This document shows, piece by piece, positions 9,651-20,657 of a stretch of DNA of 64,000 nt; position 1 is the first letter of the stretch; each line of letters starts with the position of its first letter. The notes beneath the pieces were generated by a model. That model saw only the letters and a list, made by a program, of their open reading frames with translations, was not told the DNA's origin and made no database searches. The stretch is taken from assembly GCA_963971535.1 (NCBI GenBank), contig OZ020592.1, positions 125,785,672 to 125,849,671 on the forward strand, given 5' to 3'. Source of the DNA: Notolepis coatsorum (Eukaryota; Chordata; Actinopteri; Aulopiformes; Paralepididae). Made by a program: the position numbers and the translations under genes.

Positions 9651-10339
9651 GACTCCGCGCTGATGCGCTCCTACAGCAGACGCGCTCCTTCTGCAGACGC
9701 GCTCCACTCCAGACGCGCATCGCTCTCTAATCCTCTACGGGAGGATGCGTCTCTCCGAGCCGGCACGCTCTCCGAACCGGCGCGTTCTCCAAGCCGACGC
9801 GCCCCACTCCAGACGTCTAGCCTGCGCCCTCCTACTCCATCCCTGTAAGCAGCTTTGGCCCTATTCTCCCCTGTTAGCCCTTGTTAGTTCCCCTGTTGAC
9901 TCCCCTGTTTAGCTTCCCTGTTAGCTCCCCTGTTAGCCCTTGTTAGTTCCCCTGTTGACTCCCCTGTTTAGCTTCCCTGTTAGCTCCCCTGTTAGCCTGT
10001 TAGTCTCCCCTGTTAGCTCCCCTGTTAGCCTTGTTAGTTCCCCTGTTGACTCCCCTGTTAGCTCCCCTGTTAGCCTTGTTAGTTCCCCTGTTGACTCCCC
10101 TGTTAGCTTCCCTGTTAGCTCCCCTGTTAGCCTGTTGACTCCCCTGTAGCTTCCTTGTTAGCCTCGTTAGCTCCCCTGCAGCTTGCTAGGCCTCTACTAC
10201 CAGCATGGCCCCAGTCTGCTAGCTTAGCCCCGGCTGCTAGCACAGCCTCTATGTTAATGCAGGCCTTGCAGCTAGCATAGGCCCTGTAGCTAGCCATGCC
10301 CAGGCAGCTAACCCGGTCCCTCTGCATGGCCTCCACTTT

Positions 10340-10830
10340 TTGTGTAGTTTTCCCCACTGCTAGGACTGCCCCTTCAGCTAGCAAGGTCAGTTTTCTCCCA
10401 CTGCTAGGACTGCCCCTTCAGCTAGCAAGGTCAGTTTCCCCACTGCTAGGACTGCCCCTTCAGCTAGCAAGGTCAGTTTTCCCCACTGCTAGGACTGCCC
10501 CTTCAGCTAGCAAGGTCAGTTTTCTCCCACTGCTAGGACTGCCCCTTCAGCTAGCAAGGTCAGTTTTCTCCCACTGCTAGGACTGCCCCTTCAGCTAGCA
10601 AGGTCAGTTTTCCCCACTGCTAGGACTGCCCCTTCAGCTAGCAAGGTCAGTTTCCCCACTGCTAGGACTGCCCCTTCAGCTAGCAAGGTCAGTTTGCTCC
10701 CACTGCTAGGACTGCCCCTTCAGCTAGCAAGGTCAGTTTTCTCCCACTGCTAGGACTGCCCCTTCAGCTAGCAAGGTCAGTTTTCCCCACTGATAGGACT
10801 GCCCCTTCAGCTAGCAAGGTCAGTTCCCCA
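10340..10830 (+). repeat. 38-43-bp tandem array (5' LTR)
   Basis: About 12 copies of a unit built on CTGCTAGGACTGCCCCTTCA and GCTAGCAAGGTCAG, with variable C/T spacers (CCCCA, CTCCCA). A matching array lies at about 13527-14015 in the other LTR. Confidence 0.9.
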
Positions 10831-11606
10831 CAGCTAGGACTGTCCTTCCAGCTAGCTTGTTCTCTCATGCTGGTCCAGCCCTGTCTGCCAGCCTAGCTCC
10901 GGCAGCTAGCGCAGCCTCTATGTTAGTGTAGCAGTACAGCTAGCATAGGCCCTGTAGCTATCAGTGCCCTGGCAGCTACCCTTTCCCTCTGCTAGCCCCT
11001 TCCCTGTTTCCCCTCTCCCGTGCCCCTGTTCCAGCCCTGTCTGCTAGCCTAGCTCCGGCAGCTAGCGCAGCCTCTATGTTAATGTAGCAGTACAGCTAGC
11101 ATAGGCCCTGTAGCTATCAGTGCCCTGGCAGCTACCCTTTCCCTCTGCTAGCCCCTTTCCCGGTTCCCCTCTCCAGTGCCCCTGTCCCTCGCCCTGTCCA
11201 AGGCCTTAACCCTGTTTTCTCTGTCCCTGTCTCCAGCCCGCCCCCGCGGGCCTCTGTTCCCGGTTCCCCTCTCCAGTGCCCCTGTCCCTCGCCCTGTCCT
11301 AGGCCTTAACCCTGTTTTTCTCTGTCCCTGTCTCCAGCCCGCCCCCGCGGGCCTCGTTTCCTGTTTCCCCTCTCCAGTGCCCCTGTTCCTGCCCTGTCCC
11401 TTGCCCTGGCCCTGTCCTTTAGCCTTCCCTTAGCCTTCCCCTTAGCCAGCTCGCCTCTTAAAGGCACATTGCCCTTTTTCCCTAGTTCTTGTTTTCCAGT
11501 GTTTAGTGTTCCCCCTTAAAGGCACTGTGCCTATTTTCCCAAGTTCTTGTTTTCCAGTATTTTGTGTTCTCCCTTAAAGGGACAGTGCCGCTTTTCTGTT
11601 GTATTC

Positions 11607-11612
11607 AATAAA
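11607..11612 (+). promoter_or_regulatory. LTR polyadenylation signal (5' LTR copy)
   Basis: AATAAA 70 bp before the LTR end, preceded by T-rich sequence; the equivalent in the 3' LTR is at 14790-14795. Fits the end of the R region. Confidence 0.55.
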
Positions 11613-11682
11613 TGCCCAGTTCTTGGCTTACTCTCATACCTGTCTTGTGTTGTGCGATTGGGGTCGGTTACAAACCATAACA

Positions 11683-11864
11683 GTACGACCCGACCAGTCG
11701 ACGACCCCAGCCAGCACAGACAGTGTATGTTGAGTTTGTCCTTTGTTAGTTCTAGCTTCCCCGCTAGCATGGCCCAATTTTTTTTGTTTGTTGCCTTGTC
11801 ATGTCCCCTGCCCCTCTGTCTGTATTTTTCGGTCGCCCGGTGGCTCCCGTGGAGGGGGGAGTAC
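11683..11864 (+). other. Internal region of the non-autonomous LTR element
   Basis: Only 182 bp. It begins GTACGACCCGACCAGTCGAC, which lacks the TGG start of a standard tRNA-primed binding site, so the priming mechanism is unclear. It ends GGAGGGGGGAGTAC next to the 3' LTR, with GGAGGGGGGAG (11851-11861) as a convincing polypurine tract. No coding region. Confidence 0.75.
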
Positions 11865-14800
11865 TGTGAGGTTCGCCTCTTCCCTGGACCTTTAATTCCT
11901 GTTCCCTGGACCTTTGATTCCCTGTCTCCTCACCTCTCCAGCCCCCACCCTCGCGTTCGTTTACTCCCGTCTGCTCTTCAGCAGCCCACACCCTTGGACT
12001 ACCTGTCATTATGTGTTTGATTGGTCCGTGCCGAACACACACTTCTAGTCAAGTATCAATTACTATCTCGCACCTGATGTGTGTTCTAATTAGCGCCCCA
12101 GTGGGCTTTAAATAGCTCGATCTCCCCCCCAGTCCTCGTCGGGTCGTTCTGCAAACTCCTACGGGAGATTCTCTATCTGTAAGCTCCTACGGGAGATTCC
12201 CTATCTGTCTGTATGCTGTTTCATCTCCGGCGTGAGACGAGGTGCAAGCCTTCGCCACCTGTCGCCGTTTGCCTGGAGTGGGACACAGTACTGCGCTCTC
12301 TAATTCTCTACGGGAGGTATTCCAGTGTTCCACTCCAGACCCCGCGCCAGATGCGCTCTCCGAACCGGCGCCTTCTCCAAGCAGACGCGCACCACTCCAG
12401 ACCCCGCGCCAGATGCGCTCTCCGAAACGGCGCGTTCTCCAAGCAGACGCGCACCACTCCAGACCCCGCGCCAGATGCGCTCTCCGAACCGGCGCGTTCT
12501 CCAAGCAGACGCACACCACTCCAGACCCCGCGCCAGATGCGCTCTCCGAACCGGCGCGTTCTCCAAGCAGACGCGCACCACTCCAGACCCCGCGCCAGAT
12601 GCGCTCTCCGAACCGGCGCGTTCTCCAAGCAGACGCGCACCACTCCAGACCCCGCGCCAGATGCGCTCTCCGAACCGGCGCGTTCTCCAAGCAGACGCGC
12701 ACCACTCCAGACCCCGCGCCAGATGCGCTCTCCGAACCGGCGCGTTCTCCAAGCAGACGCGCACCACTCCAGACCCCGCGCCAGATGCGCTCTCCGAACC
12801 GGCGCGTTCTCCAAGCAGACGCGCACCACTCCAGACTCCGCGCTGATGCGCTCCTACAGCAGATGCGCTCCTTCTGCAGACGCGCTCCACTCCAGACGCG
12901 CATCGCTCTCTAATCCTCTACGGGAGGATGCGTCTCTCCGAGCCGGCGCGCTCTCCGAACCGGCGCGTTCTCCAAGCCGACGCGCCCCACTCCAGACGTC
13001 TAGCCTGCGCCCTCCTACTCCATCCCTGTAAGCAGCTCTGGCCCTATTCTCCCCTGTTAGCCCTTGTTAGTTCCCCTGTTGACTCCCCTGTTTAGCTTCC
13101 CTGTTAGCTCCCCTGTTAGCCCTTGTTAGTTCCCCTGTTGACTCCCCTGTTTAGCTTCCCTGTTAGCTCCCCTGTTAGCCTGTTAGTCTCCCCTGTTAGC
13201 TCCCCTGTTAGCCTTGTTAGTTCCCCTGTTGACTCCCCTGTTAGCTCCCCTGTTAGCCTTGTTAGTTCCCCTGTTGACTCCCCTGTTAGCTTCCCTGTTA
13301 GCTCCCCTGTTAGCCTGTTGACTCCCCTGTAGCTTCCTTGTTAGCCTCGTTAGCTCCCCTGCAGCTTGCTAGGCCTCTACTACCAGCATGGCCCCAGTCT
13401 GCTAGCTTAGCCCCGGCTGCTAGCACAGCCTCTATGTTAATGCAGGCCTTGCAGCTAGCATAGGCCCTGTAGCTAGCCATGCCCAGGCAGCTAACCCAGT
13501 CCCTCTGCATGGCCTCCACTTTTTGTGTAGTTTTCCCCACTGCTAGGACTGCCCCTTCAGCTAGCAAGGTCAGTTTTCTCCCACTGCTAGGACTGCCCCT
13601 TCAGCTAGCAAGGTCAGTTTCCCCACTGCTAGGACTGCCCCTTCAGCTAGCAGGGTCAGTTTTCCCCACTGCTAGGACTGCCCCTTCAGCTAGCAAGGTC
13701 AGTTTTCTCCCACTGCTAGGACTGCCCCTTCAGCTAGCAAGGTCAGTTTTCTCCCACTGCTAGGACTGCCCCTTCAGCTAGCAAGGTCCGTTTTCCCCAC
13801 TGCTAGGACTGCCCCTTCAGCTAGCAAGGTCAGTTTCCCCACTGCTAGGACTGCCCCTTCAGCTAGCAAGGTCAGTTTGCTCCCACTGCTAGGACTGCCC
13901 CTTCAGCTAGCAAGGTCAGTTTTCTCCCACTGCTAGGACTGCCCCTTCAGCTAGCAAGGTCAGTTTTCCCCACTGCTAGGACTGCCCCTTCAGCTAGCAA
14001 GGTCAGTTCCCCACAGCTAGGACTGTCCTTCCAGCTAGCTTGTTCTCTCATGCTGGTCCAGCCCTGTCTGCCAGCCTAGCTCCGGCAGCTAGCGCAGCCT
14101 CTATGTTAATGTAGCAGTACAGCTAGCATAGGCCCTGTAGCTATCAGTGCCCTGGCAGCTACCCTTTCCCTCTGCTAGCCCCTTCCCTGTTTCCCCTCTC
14201 CAGTGCCCCTGTTCCAGCCCTGTCTGCTAGCCTAGCTCCGGCAGCTAGCGCAGCCTCTATGTTAATGTAGCAGTACAGCTAGCATAGGCCCTGTAGCTAT
14301 CAGTGCCCTGGCAGCTACCCTTTCCCTCTGCTAGCCCCTTTCCCGGTTCCCCTCTCCAGTGCCCCTGTCCCTCGCCCTGTCCAAGGCCTTAACCCTGTTT
14401 TCTCTGTCCCTGTCTCCAGCCCGCCCCTGCGGGCCTCTGTTCCCGGTTCCCCTCTCCAGTGCCCCTGTCCCTCGCCCTGTCCTAGGCCTTAACCCTGTTT
14501 TTCTCTGTCCCTGTCTCCAGCCCGCCCCCGCGGGCCTCGTTTCCTGTTTCCCCTCTCCAGTGCCCCTGTTCCTGCCCTGTCCCTTGCCCTGGCCCTGTCC
14601 TTTAGCCTTCCCTTAGCCTTCCCCTTAGCCAGCTCGCCTCTTAAAGGCACATTGCCCTTTTTCCCTAGTTCTTGTTTTCCAGTGTTTAGTGTTCCCCCTT
14701 AAAGGCACTGTGCCTATTTTCCCAAGTTCTTGTTTTCCAGTATTTTGTGTTCTCCCTTAAAGGGACAGTGCCGCTTTTCTGTTGTATTCAATAAATGCCC

Positions 14801-14865
14801 AGTTCTTGGCTTACTCTCATACCTGTCTTGTGTTGTGCGATTGGGGTCGGTTACAAACCATAACA
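11865..14865 (+). repeat. 3' LTR of the non-autonomous element
   Basis: The LTR is 3,001 bp and colinear with the 5' LTR, with eight 62-bp units (about 12330-12833) in place of five. TTTAAAT is at 12107-12113 and AATAAA at 14790-14795. It is followed by the target duplication CAAAC at 14866-14870. Confidence 0.88.
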
Positions 14866-15308
14866 CAAACACAATACAAAATATGCAGTACAAGTACACA
14901 ATGCAAACAAATGCAAAGATGAGTTAGAGAGATAGTGCAAATCGTTTACTAATAAATAGATACAATATGGTGTAGTGTTAAAAAGTGTTTAAAGTGAATG
15001 TTAAAGGTGAGTGTTATTCCATACACATGGAATATGTATCTTGATACGATAGAGGGCACACATTGTGAAAACAAAGAACAATTTACCGCCTAATAGAGGC
15101 CTTGCACAGAGTGTTTAGAATGCCCATTTCTCATTGTTAGGGACCAAGCAGTGAGACAATGAGGAAACACGAGTTGTAGATGAAAACTGGGTTTTATTTA
15201 CCCACAAGGTGCAAAACCATTGCAAACCAAGAATTTGATAACTAGGCCTATATATGGGTTTCTCGTCCACGTCAGACTCAGCAAGGAGGCCAAAAGGAAC
15301 GTAATAAT
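14866..15308. other. Spacer without recognised gene
   Basis: AT-rich sequence, probably continuing the LINE relict interrupted at 8867. 15301-15308 (GTAATAAT) is the left target duplication of the following hAT. Confidence 0.5.
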
Positions 15309-16481
15309 CAGTGATGCCAGTAACGCGTTACTAAGTAATGCGTTATTGTAATCTGATTACTTTCCCCCGAAAATAGTAATCTAACGCGTTAATCTTTAAA
15401 AGCCAGTAATCTGATTGCAGTTACTTGTCCAAGTGGCTGTGCATTACTATTTCGTTACTATCTCATCATAAATTCATAATGCAGGCGGAATGCAGTATTT
15501 TATTTCGTTTTCGACAGTCAAAAATACATTTTGAGCTGTTTTTCTTTTGGGAGTAACGTGGTGTGGCAGTGAAAGGGTTAAATACAAGAATGTGTCCCGC
15601 GGCGTGACTGGTCCCTCTGTCTGAGTGACTCTGCTTTGGTCCAATCACATTCCCCATCCACAGTCTGCGAATCAGAGGCAGAGTAGGGCGGGTCTTCACA
15701 GCACGTCATGTGACATATGCGCCAATCGTGTGACAGCAGGGCTCCGTAGTCGGAGAATTCCACCCCAAAACGCTTGGCAAAATTAAAAGTGAAACCGCAA
15801 GATGACTTTTGCGGTTTCTGTTCAGAATTCCACCCCAAAACGCTCGTCTAAACGTAGCCTCAGTCACTACTTCACGGCGGAGGAAACAAAATACTGTCTA
15901 CCGCTAAAAACAGCACATCCAATTGCATTGAAAGCATCTGGAATCACAACACTAGCCGACGCTTCGACTAGGTACAGGAGGGTTGATGGTGGCAGAGCAA
16001 AAGCTCTTATTTGCCAGATTTACAGTTAATTTACATGTTAAAGAGAGACTGATTGTATGTTTATAGAGAGACATTTATAAAAACAATTTAATAGTTACAG
16101 TTGATATAATTGAATAGTTCAGCCTGCATTTGTTAGATGTGAATGGATACACTGGTTTTGTAAAACCACTGGCTGGCTGCTCTAATGCTGTGAGCATCAT
16201 AGACTGTTGCTTTACCATACTTGATGGTACAGAAGCTGAAGCACTAGTTTAACAATTTACGTTATGTGCAGAGAAACAAGTTAAAAACAATTTATGCACT
16301 TTCAATAAAGCGTTTAAAAAAAACTGTTGGGGGAACGACGACGACTTCGTAACCTAGTTACTTTCAAAGTAACTAAGTTACTCTGATAATCAAGTAATCA
16401 GTAAAGTAACTTAGATTACTTTTTAGAGTAATCAGTAATCAGTAATCAGATTACTTTTACAAGTAATCTGTGGCATCACTG
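15309..16481. mobile_element. hAT-type transposon, deleted
   Basis: The 1,173-bp element has 10-bp termini CAGTGATGCC (15309-15318) and GGCATCACTG (16472-16481). It is flanked by identical 8-bp duplications GTAATAAT at 15301-15308 and 16482-16489. Subterminal regions are full of GTAACGCGTTAC and GTAATCAGATTAC-type short palindromes. A direct repeat GAATTCCACCCCAAAACGCT occurs near 15757 and 15825. The + frame at 15802-16029 is short and not clearly transposase; the element is non-autonomous. Confidence 0.82.
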
Positions 16482-16570
16482 GTAATAATCCTTGTCAGAA
16501 CAATGGGGCAGACTGTATAGAGGATACTTTGTAGGACATGACCTCGAGAACATTTGAACCTGTTTGGGGA

Positions 16571-16772
16571 GAGATTTCACACAGACACAACCAGGAATGA
16601 GGAAGATATGGATTGTGGTTTACCAAACCACACTTTGTTCCTGGATTGTAGCCAGCTCTTCACAACAACTCATCGAGATTTCACACAGACACAACCAGGA
16701 ATGAGGAAGATATGGATTGTGGTTTACCAAACCACACTTTGTTCCTGGATTAGCCAGCTCTTCATAACAACT
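16571..16772 (+). repeat. Two-copy direct repeat of about 106 bp
   Basis: AGATTTCACACAGACACAAC and the following roughly 90 bp occur at about 16571 and again at about 16677, differing by a few bases. No gene recognised between 16490 and 16870. Confidence 0.75.
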
Positions 16773-16874
16773 CATCGACAATAGTCTGGCACCCTTCCAC
16801 CCTCATGACAACTACAGCATCACCATAAAAGTCACACAAGTATCTGCTTACTGCAGAGAGGTGCCCGGAGTTGG

Positions 16875-17311
16875 CTACATATATATCATGTAACTCTGAC
16901 AAATGTTTTTGAAGGATGACTTTCCTGGTCTCTCAACAGTCCGGTATTGTTTCACTGGCTTCCATCTATCAGGGTGATTGGTGTCTTTGGGTTCGCAAAA
17001 GATACCACAAAACAGACATTGTTTAGAAAACTCAAAGGCATGAGAACGAGACATACGTTTCCCTAGCTGAGCTGAGCTTGCGTTTGGTTGCATTTCTAGA
17101 CTTAGGTATATGAGCTATAACATGATTTGTGACAAACTACAGAGGCGGACACACCATGGGTAGCAATGATGTTCGATAAAGTCTCAGTTGTAGCTGAATC
17201 GTCAAGCTCTTCACTCCTCTGAAGCAAAGCTGTAATGCCTTTTGGTCCAGATGTCCTGAAGTCATTGTCCTTGCTGTCACAGGGCTCGAATAGGCATTTC
17301 TTCCTTGACAT
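16875..17311 (-). pseudogene. Cysteine-rich transposon-associated ORF relic
   Basis: Two - strand reading blocks follow each other. 17311-17102 begins MSRKKCLFEPCDSKDNDFRT and ends in CHKSCYSSYT. 17093-16875 contains QCLFCGIFCEP and HPDRWKPVKQYRT. The paired CxxC and CHxxC motifs suggest zinc binding. I recall similar unannotated proteins, with CHRSCYGSYT-like and CLFCG..C motifs, in many fish genomes, usually repetitive, but cannot name the family. In-frame stops between the blocks and a short total length mark it as a broken copy. It may be cargo of the surrounding large insert. Confidence 0.45.
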
Positions 17312-18149
17312 GTCAATCTGAAATTAACAAGAGAAGAATGCACTATTTGTATCCTCCATCTCTACACACTCTGGATACATTGCCAGGATGTACATTTCAG
17401 ACGGGCTGTTCACTATTCTAATGAAAACATGTATTTCCCATGTTATTGGTATCCTACATGAACTTGACTGGTATTTGCATTACCTTTTGGGTCTCTTTCT
17501 CTGCCTCAGTGCCTCAGATATTCTATCACACAATTCTACATTAAGGAGAGCAAAAGTACCATATGAATACTTAGAATCAAACTTGATGCTTCTCTGTGTG
17601 ACGAGGGATAGAGCCTGGTGATGCGAGGCTAGGTAATAACAGGTTATAATCACACATTCATATCATGACATACATTGCTAACATAGCTAACTAGCTATGC
17701 ATTAACATTAGTTACTGTCAGATGGCTAACGTTAACCCTAAGAGCTGGCTTACTACAGCTTGTGATCATATTATATTCAGTGTTTGTTATTGGATAGTAA
17801 TAAAACCACAGTTTGTGTATCTGTTTCTATTTTCTCAAGTTACTTGCACAACAACAATCCTTGAAAATCAGGGGTCTGTATTTTCTGCAGCTGCAGTTGC
17901 TCGTTGCCACAGTAGGAATGAGATCATGGTGCAAATTAGCCACTACTCACTTGGAAGTTTTGCGTTAACGATTAGCACACTGAAGTCTCAGTCAAGGCTA
18001 GGAACTGGGGTTCTGAGGACATTTTATAAGGTAACAGTCACATACACAAATCCAATAGAATAGTTTCTAGTTGTGGCAGCAAACTGCTCCGCTGCCACGT
18101 GAACTCATGGCAGAGCTCAACTGCAGCAGTTACCCCAGTAACCAAGCAT
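17312..18149. other. Sequence without recognised gene
   Basis: Unique-looking, AT-rich; the short ORFs (17388-17621 and 17722-18063, both +) show no motif I recognise. Confidence 0.5.
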
Positions 18150-18210
18150 AAGCACCTAGAGTACCCCATTAGGCGCTCTACAAATTGAAGTTATTATTAT
18201 TATTATCATT
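18150..18210 (+). mobile_element. LINE (L2-type) 3' tail fragment
   Basis: TAGGCGCTCTACAAATTGAA followed by TTATTATTATTATTATCATT is the standard end of L2-type LINEs (GCGCTNTACAAAT then ATT repeats). No coding remnant precedes it. Confidence 0.55.
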
Positions 18211-18630
18211 CTGTTTACAATTGAACATTCCATGAAAATTATCTATAAATTCTGCATCTTCTGAAACATTTATAAACAGAAAATTCATAAAGGATTGCAC
18301 CAAAATATGGTAATTTCCAGTAAATATAGCAATTTTGAAACTTTTTTTCTTCTCTTAAGTATCATAAATGGATTCAGTATCCCGAATAACCCCCAAAACA
18401 ACTCCAACATTGTTGAAATTGATCAAGTAGTTTCTGCGATTTATCCATTTAGGCGATTATGCAAATGTTTGCTAATTATGCAAATACAAAAAGTTGCCCA
18501 ACATTTACAACTTAGCATCCGGCAGTTTCTGAGTGCTGGGGATCCGTACTATCCATATCCATCATAAAACTTTGGTGGTTCCGAAATTTCCGGGTTCACA
18601 ATGGGGCTCTATGGGATGGCAAATAGACTA

Positions 18631-19568
18631 GAGTGTATTATTCAGACAAGCTGTTTGTAAGTGTATTATTCAGACAAGCTGTTTGTAAGTGTATTATTCA
18701 GACAGGCTGTTTGTAAGTGTATTATTCAGACAGGCTGTTTGTAAGTGTATTATTCAGACAGGCTGTTTGTAAGTGTATTATTCAGACAGGCTGTTTGTAA
18801 GTGTATTATTCAGACAAGCTGTTTGTAAGTGTATTATTCAGACAGGCTGTTTGTAAGTGTACTATTCAGACAAGCTGTTTGTAAGTGTATTATTCAGACA
18901 GGCTGTTTGTAAGTGTACTATTCAGACAAGCTGTTTGTAAGTGTATTATTCAGACAGGCTGTTTGTAAGTGTATTATTCAGACAAGCTGTTTGTAAGTGT
19001 ATTATTCAGACAGGCTGTTTGTAAGTGTATTATTGAGACAAGCTGTTTGTAAGTGTATTATTCAGACAGGCTGTTTGTAAGTGTATTATTCAGACAAGCT
19101 GTTTGTAAGTGTATTATTCAGACAGGCTGTTTGTAAGTGTATTATTCAGACAGGCTGTTTGTAAGTGTATTATTGAGACAAGCTGTTTGTAAGTGTATTA
19201 TTCAGACAGGCTGTTTGTAAGTGTATTATTCAGACAGGCTGTTTGTAAGTGTATTATTCAGACAGGCTGTTTGTAAGTGTACTATTCAGACAGGCTGTTT
19301 GTAAGTGTACTATTGAGACAAGCTGTTTGTAAGTGTATTATTCAGACAAGCTGTTTGTAAGTGTATTATTCAGACAGGCTGTTTGTAAGTGTATTATTCA
19401 GACAAGCTGTTTGTAAGTGTATTATTCAGACAAGCTGTTTGTAAGTGTATTATTCAGACAGGCTGTTTGTAAGTGTATTATTCAGACAGGCTGTTTGTAA
19501 GTGTACTATTGAGACAAGCTGTTTGTAAGTGTATTATTCAGACAAGCTGTTTGTAAGTGTATTATTCG
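18631..19568 (+). repeat. 28-bp minisatellite, right block
   Basis: About 33 more units of the GTAAGT-bearing 28-bp repeat seen at 6315-6879, with variants TATTGAGACAAG and GTGTACTATT. Ends at GTATTATTCGCCC. Confidence 0.95.
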
Positions 19569-19654
19569 CCCTCTTCAGGTGTACAATCTCAAATGTGAGA
19601 TTTAAGTCTTTCTTCAGTGTCACTGCCAGGCTCCCATAGCTTCCACTGTTAGGT

Positions 19655-20464
19655 GACCATCCAGCACGTCACATGACTAATACATCCAACCTGACCATCC
19701 AGCACGTCACATGACTAATACATCCAACCTGACCATCCAGCACGTCACATGACTAATACATCCAACCTGACCATCTAGCACGTCACATGACTAATACATC
19801 CAACCTGACCATCCAGCACGTCACATGACTAATACATCCAACCTGACCATCTAGCACGTCACATGACTAATACATCCAACCTGACCATCTAGCACGTCAC
19901 ATGACTAATACATCCAACCTGACCATCCAGCACGTCACATGACTAATACATCCAACCTGACCATCTAGCACGTCACATGACTAATGCATCCAACCTGACC
20001 ATCTAGCACGTCACATGACTAATACATCCAACCTGACCATCTAGCACGTCACATGACTAATGCATCCAACCTGACCATCTAGCACGTCACATGACTAATG
20101 CATCCAACCTGACCATCTAGCACGTCACATGACTAATACATCCAACCTGACCATCTAGCATGTCACATGACTAATACATCCAACCTGACCATCCAGCACG
20201 TCACATGACTAATACATCCAACCTGACCATCCAGCACGTCACATGACTAATACATCCAACCTGACCATCCAGCACGTCACATGACTAATACATCCAACCT
20301 GACCATCCAGCACGTCACATGACTAATACATCCAACCTGACCATCCAGCATGTCACATGACTAATACATCCAACCTGACCATCCAGCACGTCACATGACT
20401 AATACATCCAACCTGACCATCCAGCACGTCACATGACTAATACATCCAACCTGACCATCCAGCA
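19655..20464 (+). repeat. 38-bp minisatellite
   Basis: About 21 units of 38 bp, core CATCCAGCACGTCACATGAC followed by TAATACATCCAACCTGAC, with alternating CCAG and CTAG variants. Each unit contains GTCACATGAC. The array is split at 20464 by a hAT element and continues for little more than one unit at 22068-22115. Confidence 0.95.
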
Positions 20465-20588
20465 CAGGGGTGACCAACCTTTTTTGAACCAAGATCTACT
20501 TTTTAATTTGCCACCTAGCCGAGAGCTACCAGCCCAAATTTGACCTACTCTCGGCTAGTATTAGTAGTAATAGTAGATTAATAATACC

Positions 20589-20657
20589 CATTCAATATGC
20601 ACATGACAGAAAATATTATATGGCATATAATATTTTCTGTCATGTGCATATTGAATG
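20589..20657. repeat. Near-perfect palindrome inside the ZBED hAT
   Basis: CATTCAATATGCACATGACA and the following AT stretch are mirrored by the complement ending TTGAATG, with a spacer of only a few bases. It would form a stem of about 32 bp. Confidence 0.8.

Larger units (their letters stand above)
8868..11682 (+). repeat. 5' LTR of the non-autonomous element
   Basis: The LTR is 2,815 bp with TG...CA ends. The order within it is a TATA-like box (9110-9116), a 62-bp array (about 9333-9650, five units), runs of CCCCTGTTAGC-type repeats (9860-10150), a 38-43-bp array with core CTGCTAGGACTGCCCCTTCA (10340-10830), two larger duplications (10860-11160 and 11150-11380) and AATAAA (11607-11612). 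Open frames in the 62-bp array exist on both strands in several registers and are not genes. Confidence 0.88.
8868..14865 (+). mobile_element. Non-autonomous LTR retrotransposon with a 182-bp internal region
   Basis: Two near-identical direct repeats start TGTGAGGTTCGCC and end ACAAACCATAACA. The left is 8868-11682 (2,815 bp) and the right 11865-14865 (3,001 bp). Identical 5-bp target duplications CAAAC flank the unit (8863-8867 and 14866-14870). The internal segment 11683-11864 ends in a polypurine tract but has no gag or pol. I saw about a dozen substitutions between the LTRs, suggesting a young insertion. Termini, 5-bp duplication and polypurine tract fit a Ty3/gypsy-like or related element moved in trans. 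It is embedded in the LINE relict at 8480-8867. Confidence 0.88.
6880..18630. mobile_element. 11.75-kb insert with long inverted ends splitting the 28-bp minisatellite
   Basis: The 28-bp array stops at 6879 and restarts at 18631. The insert begins GTCTATTTGCC (6882) and ends with the complement GGCAAATAGAC (18628), each next to TA. Inverted similarity extends over about 300 bp (6882 to about 7180 against about 18300-18628), including the conserved GAACCCGGAAATTT, AAACTGCCGGATGCTAAGTT and ACTTGATCAATTTCAACAAT. By eye the arms differ at roughly 10-15% plus an 18-bp indel. Inside lie an L2 remnant, a piggyBac-like remnant, a LINE relict, a complete LTR element, a hAT and a cysteine-rich ORF relic. 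It may be one large terminal-inverted-repeat element loaded with later insertions, or two oppositely oriented MITEs trapping sequence. The exact target duplication is unclear. Confidence 0.65.

Noticed and set aside
9190-13031. Overlapping 100-270-codon ORFs on both strands in the two LTRs
   Set aside because: They are translations of the 62-bp array, which is open in several frames on both strands; they lie in LTRs and have no recognisable domain.
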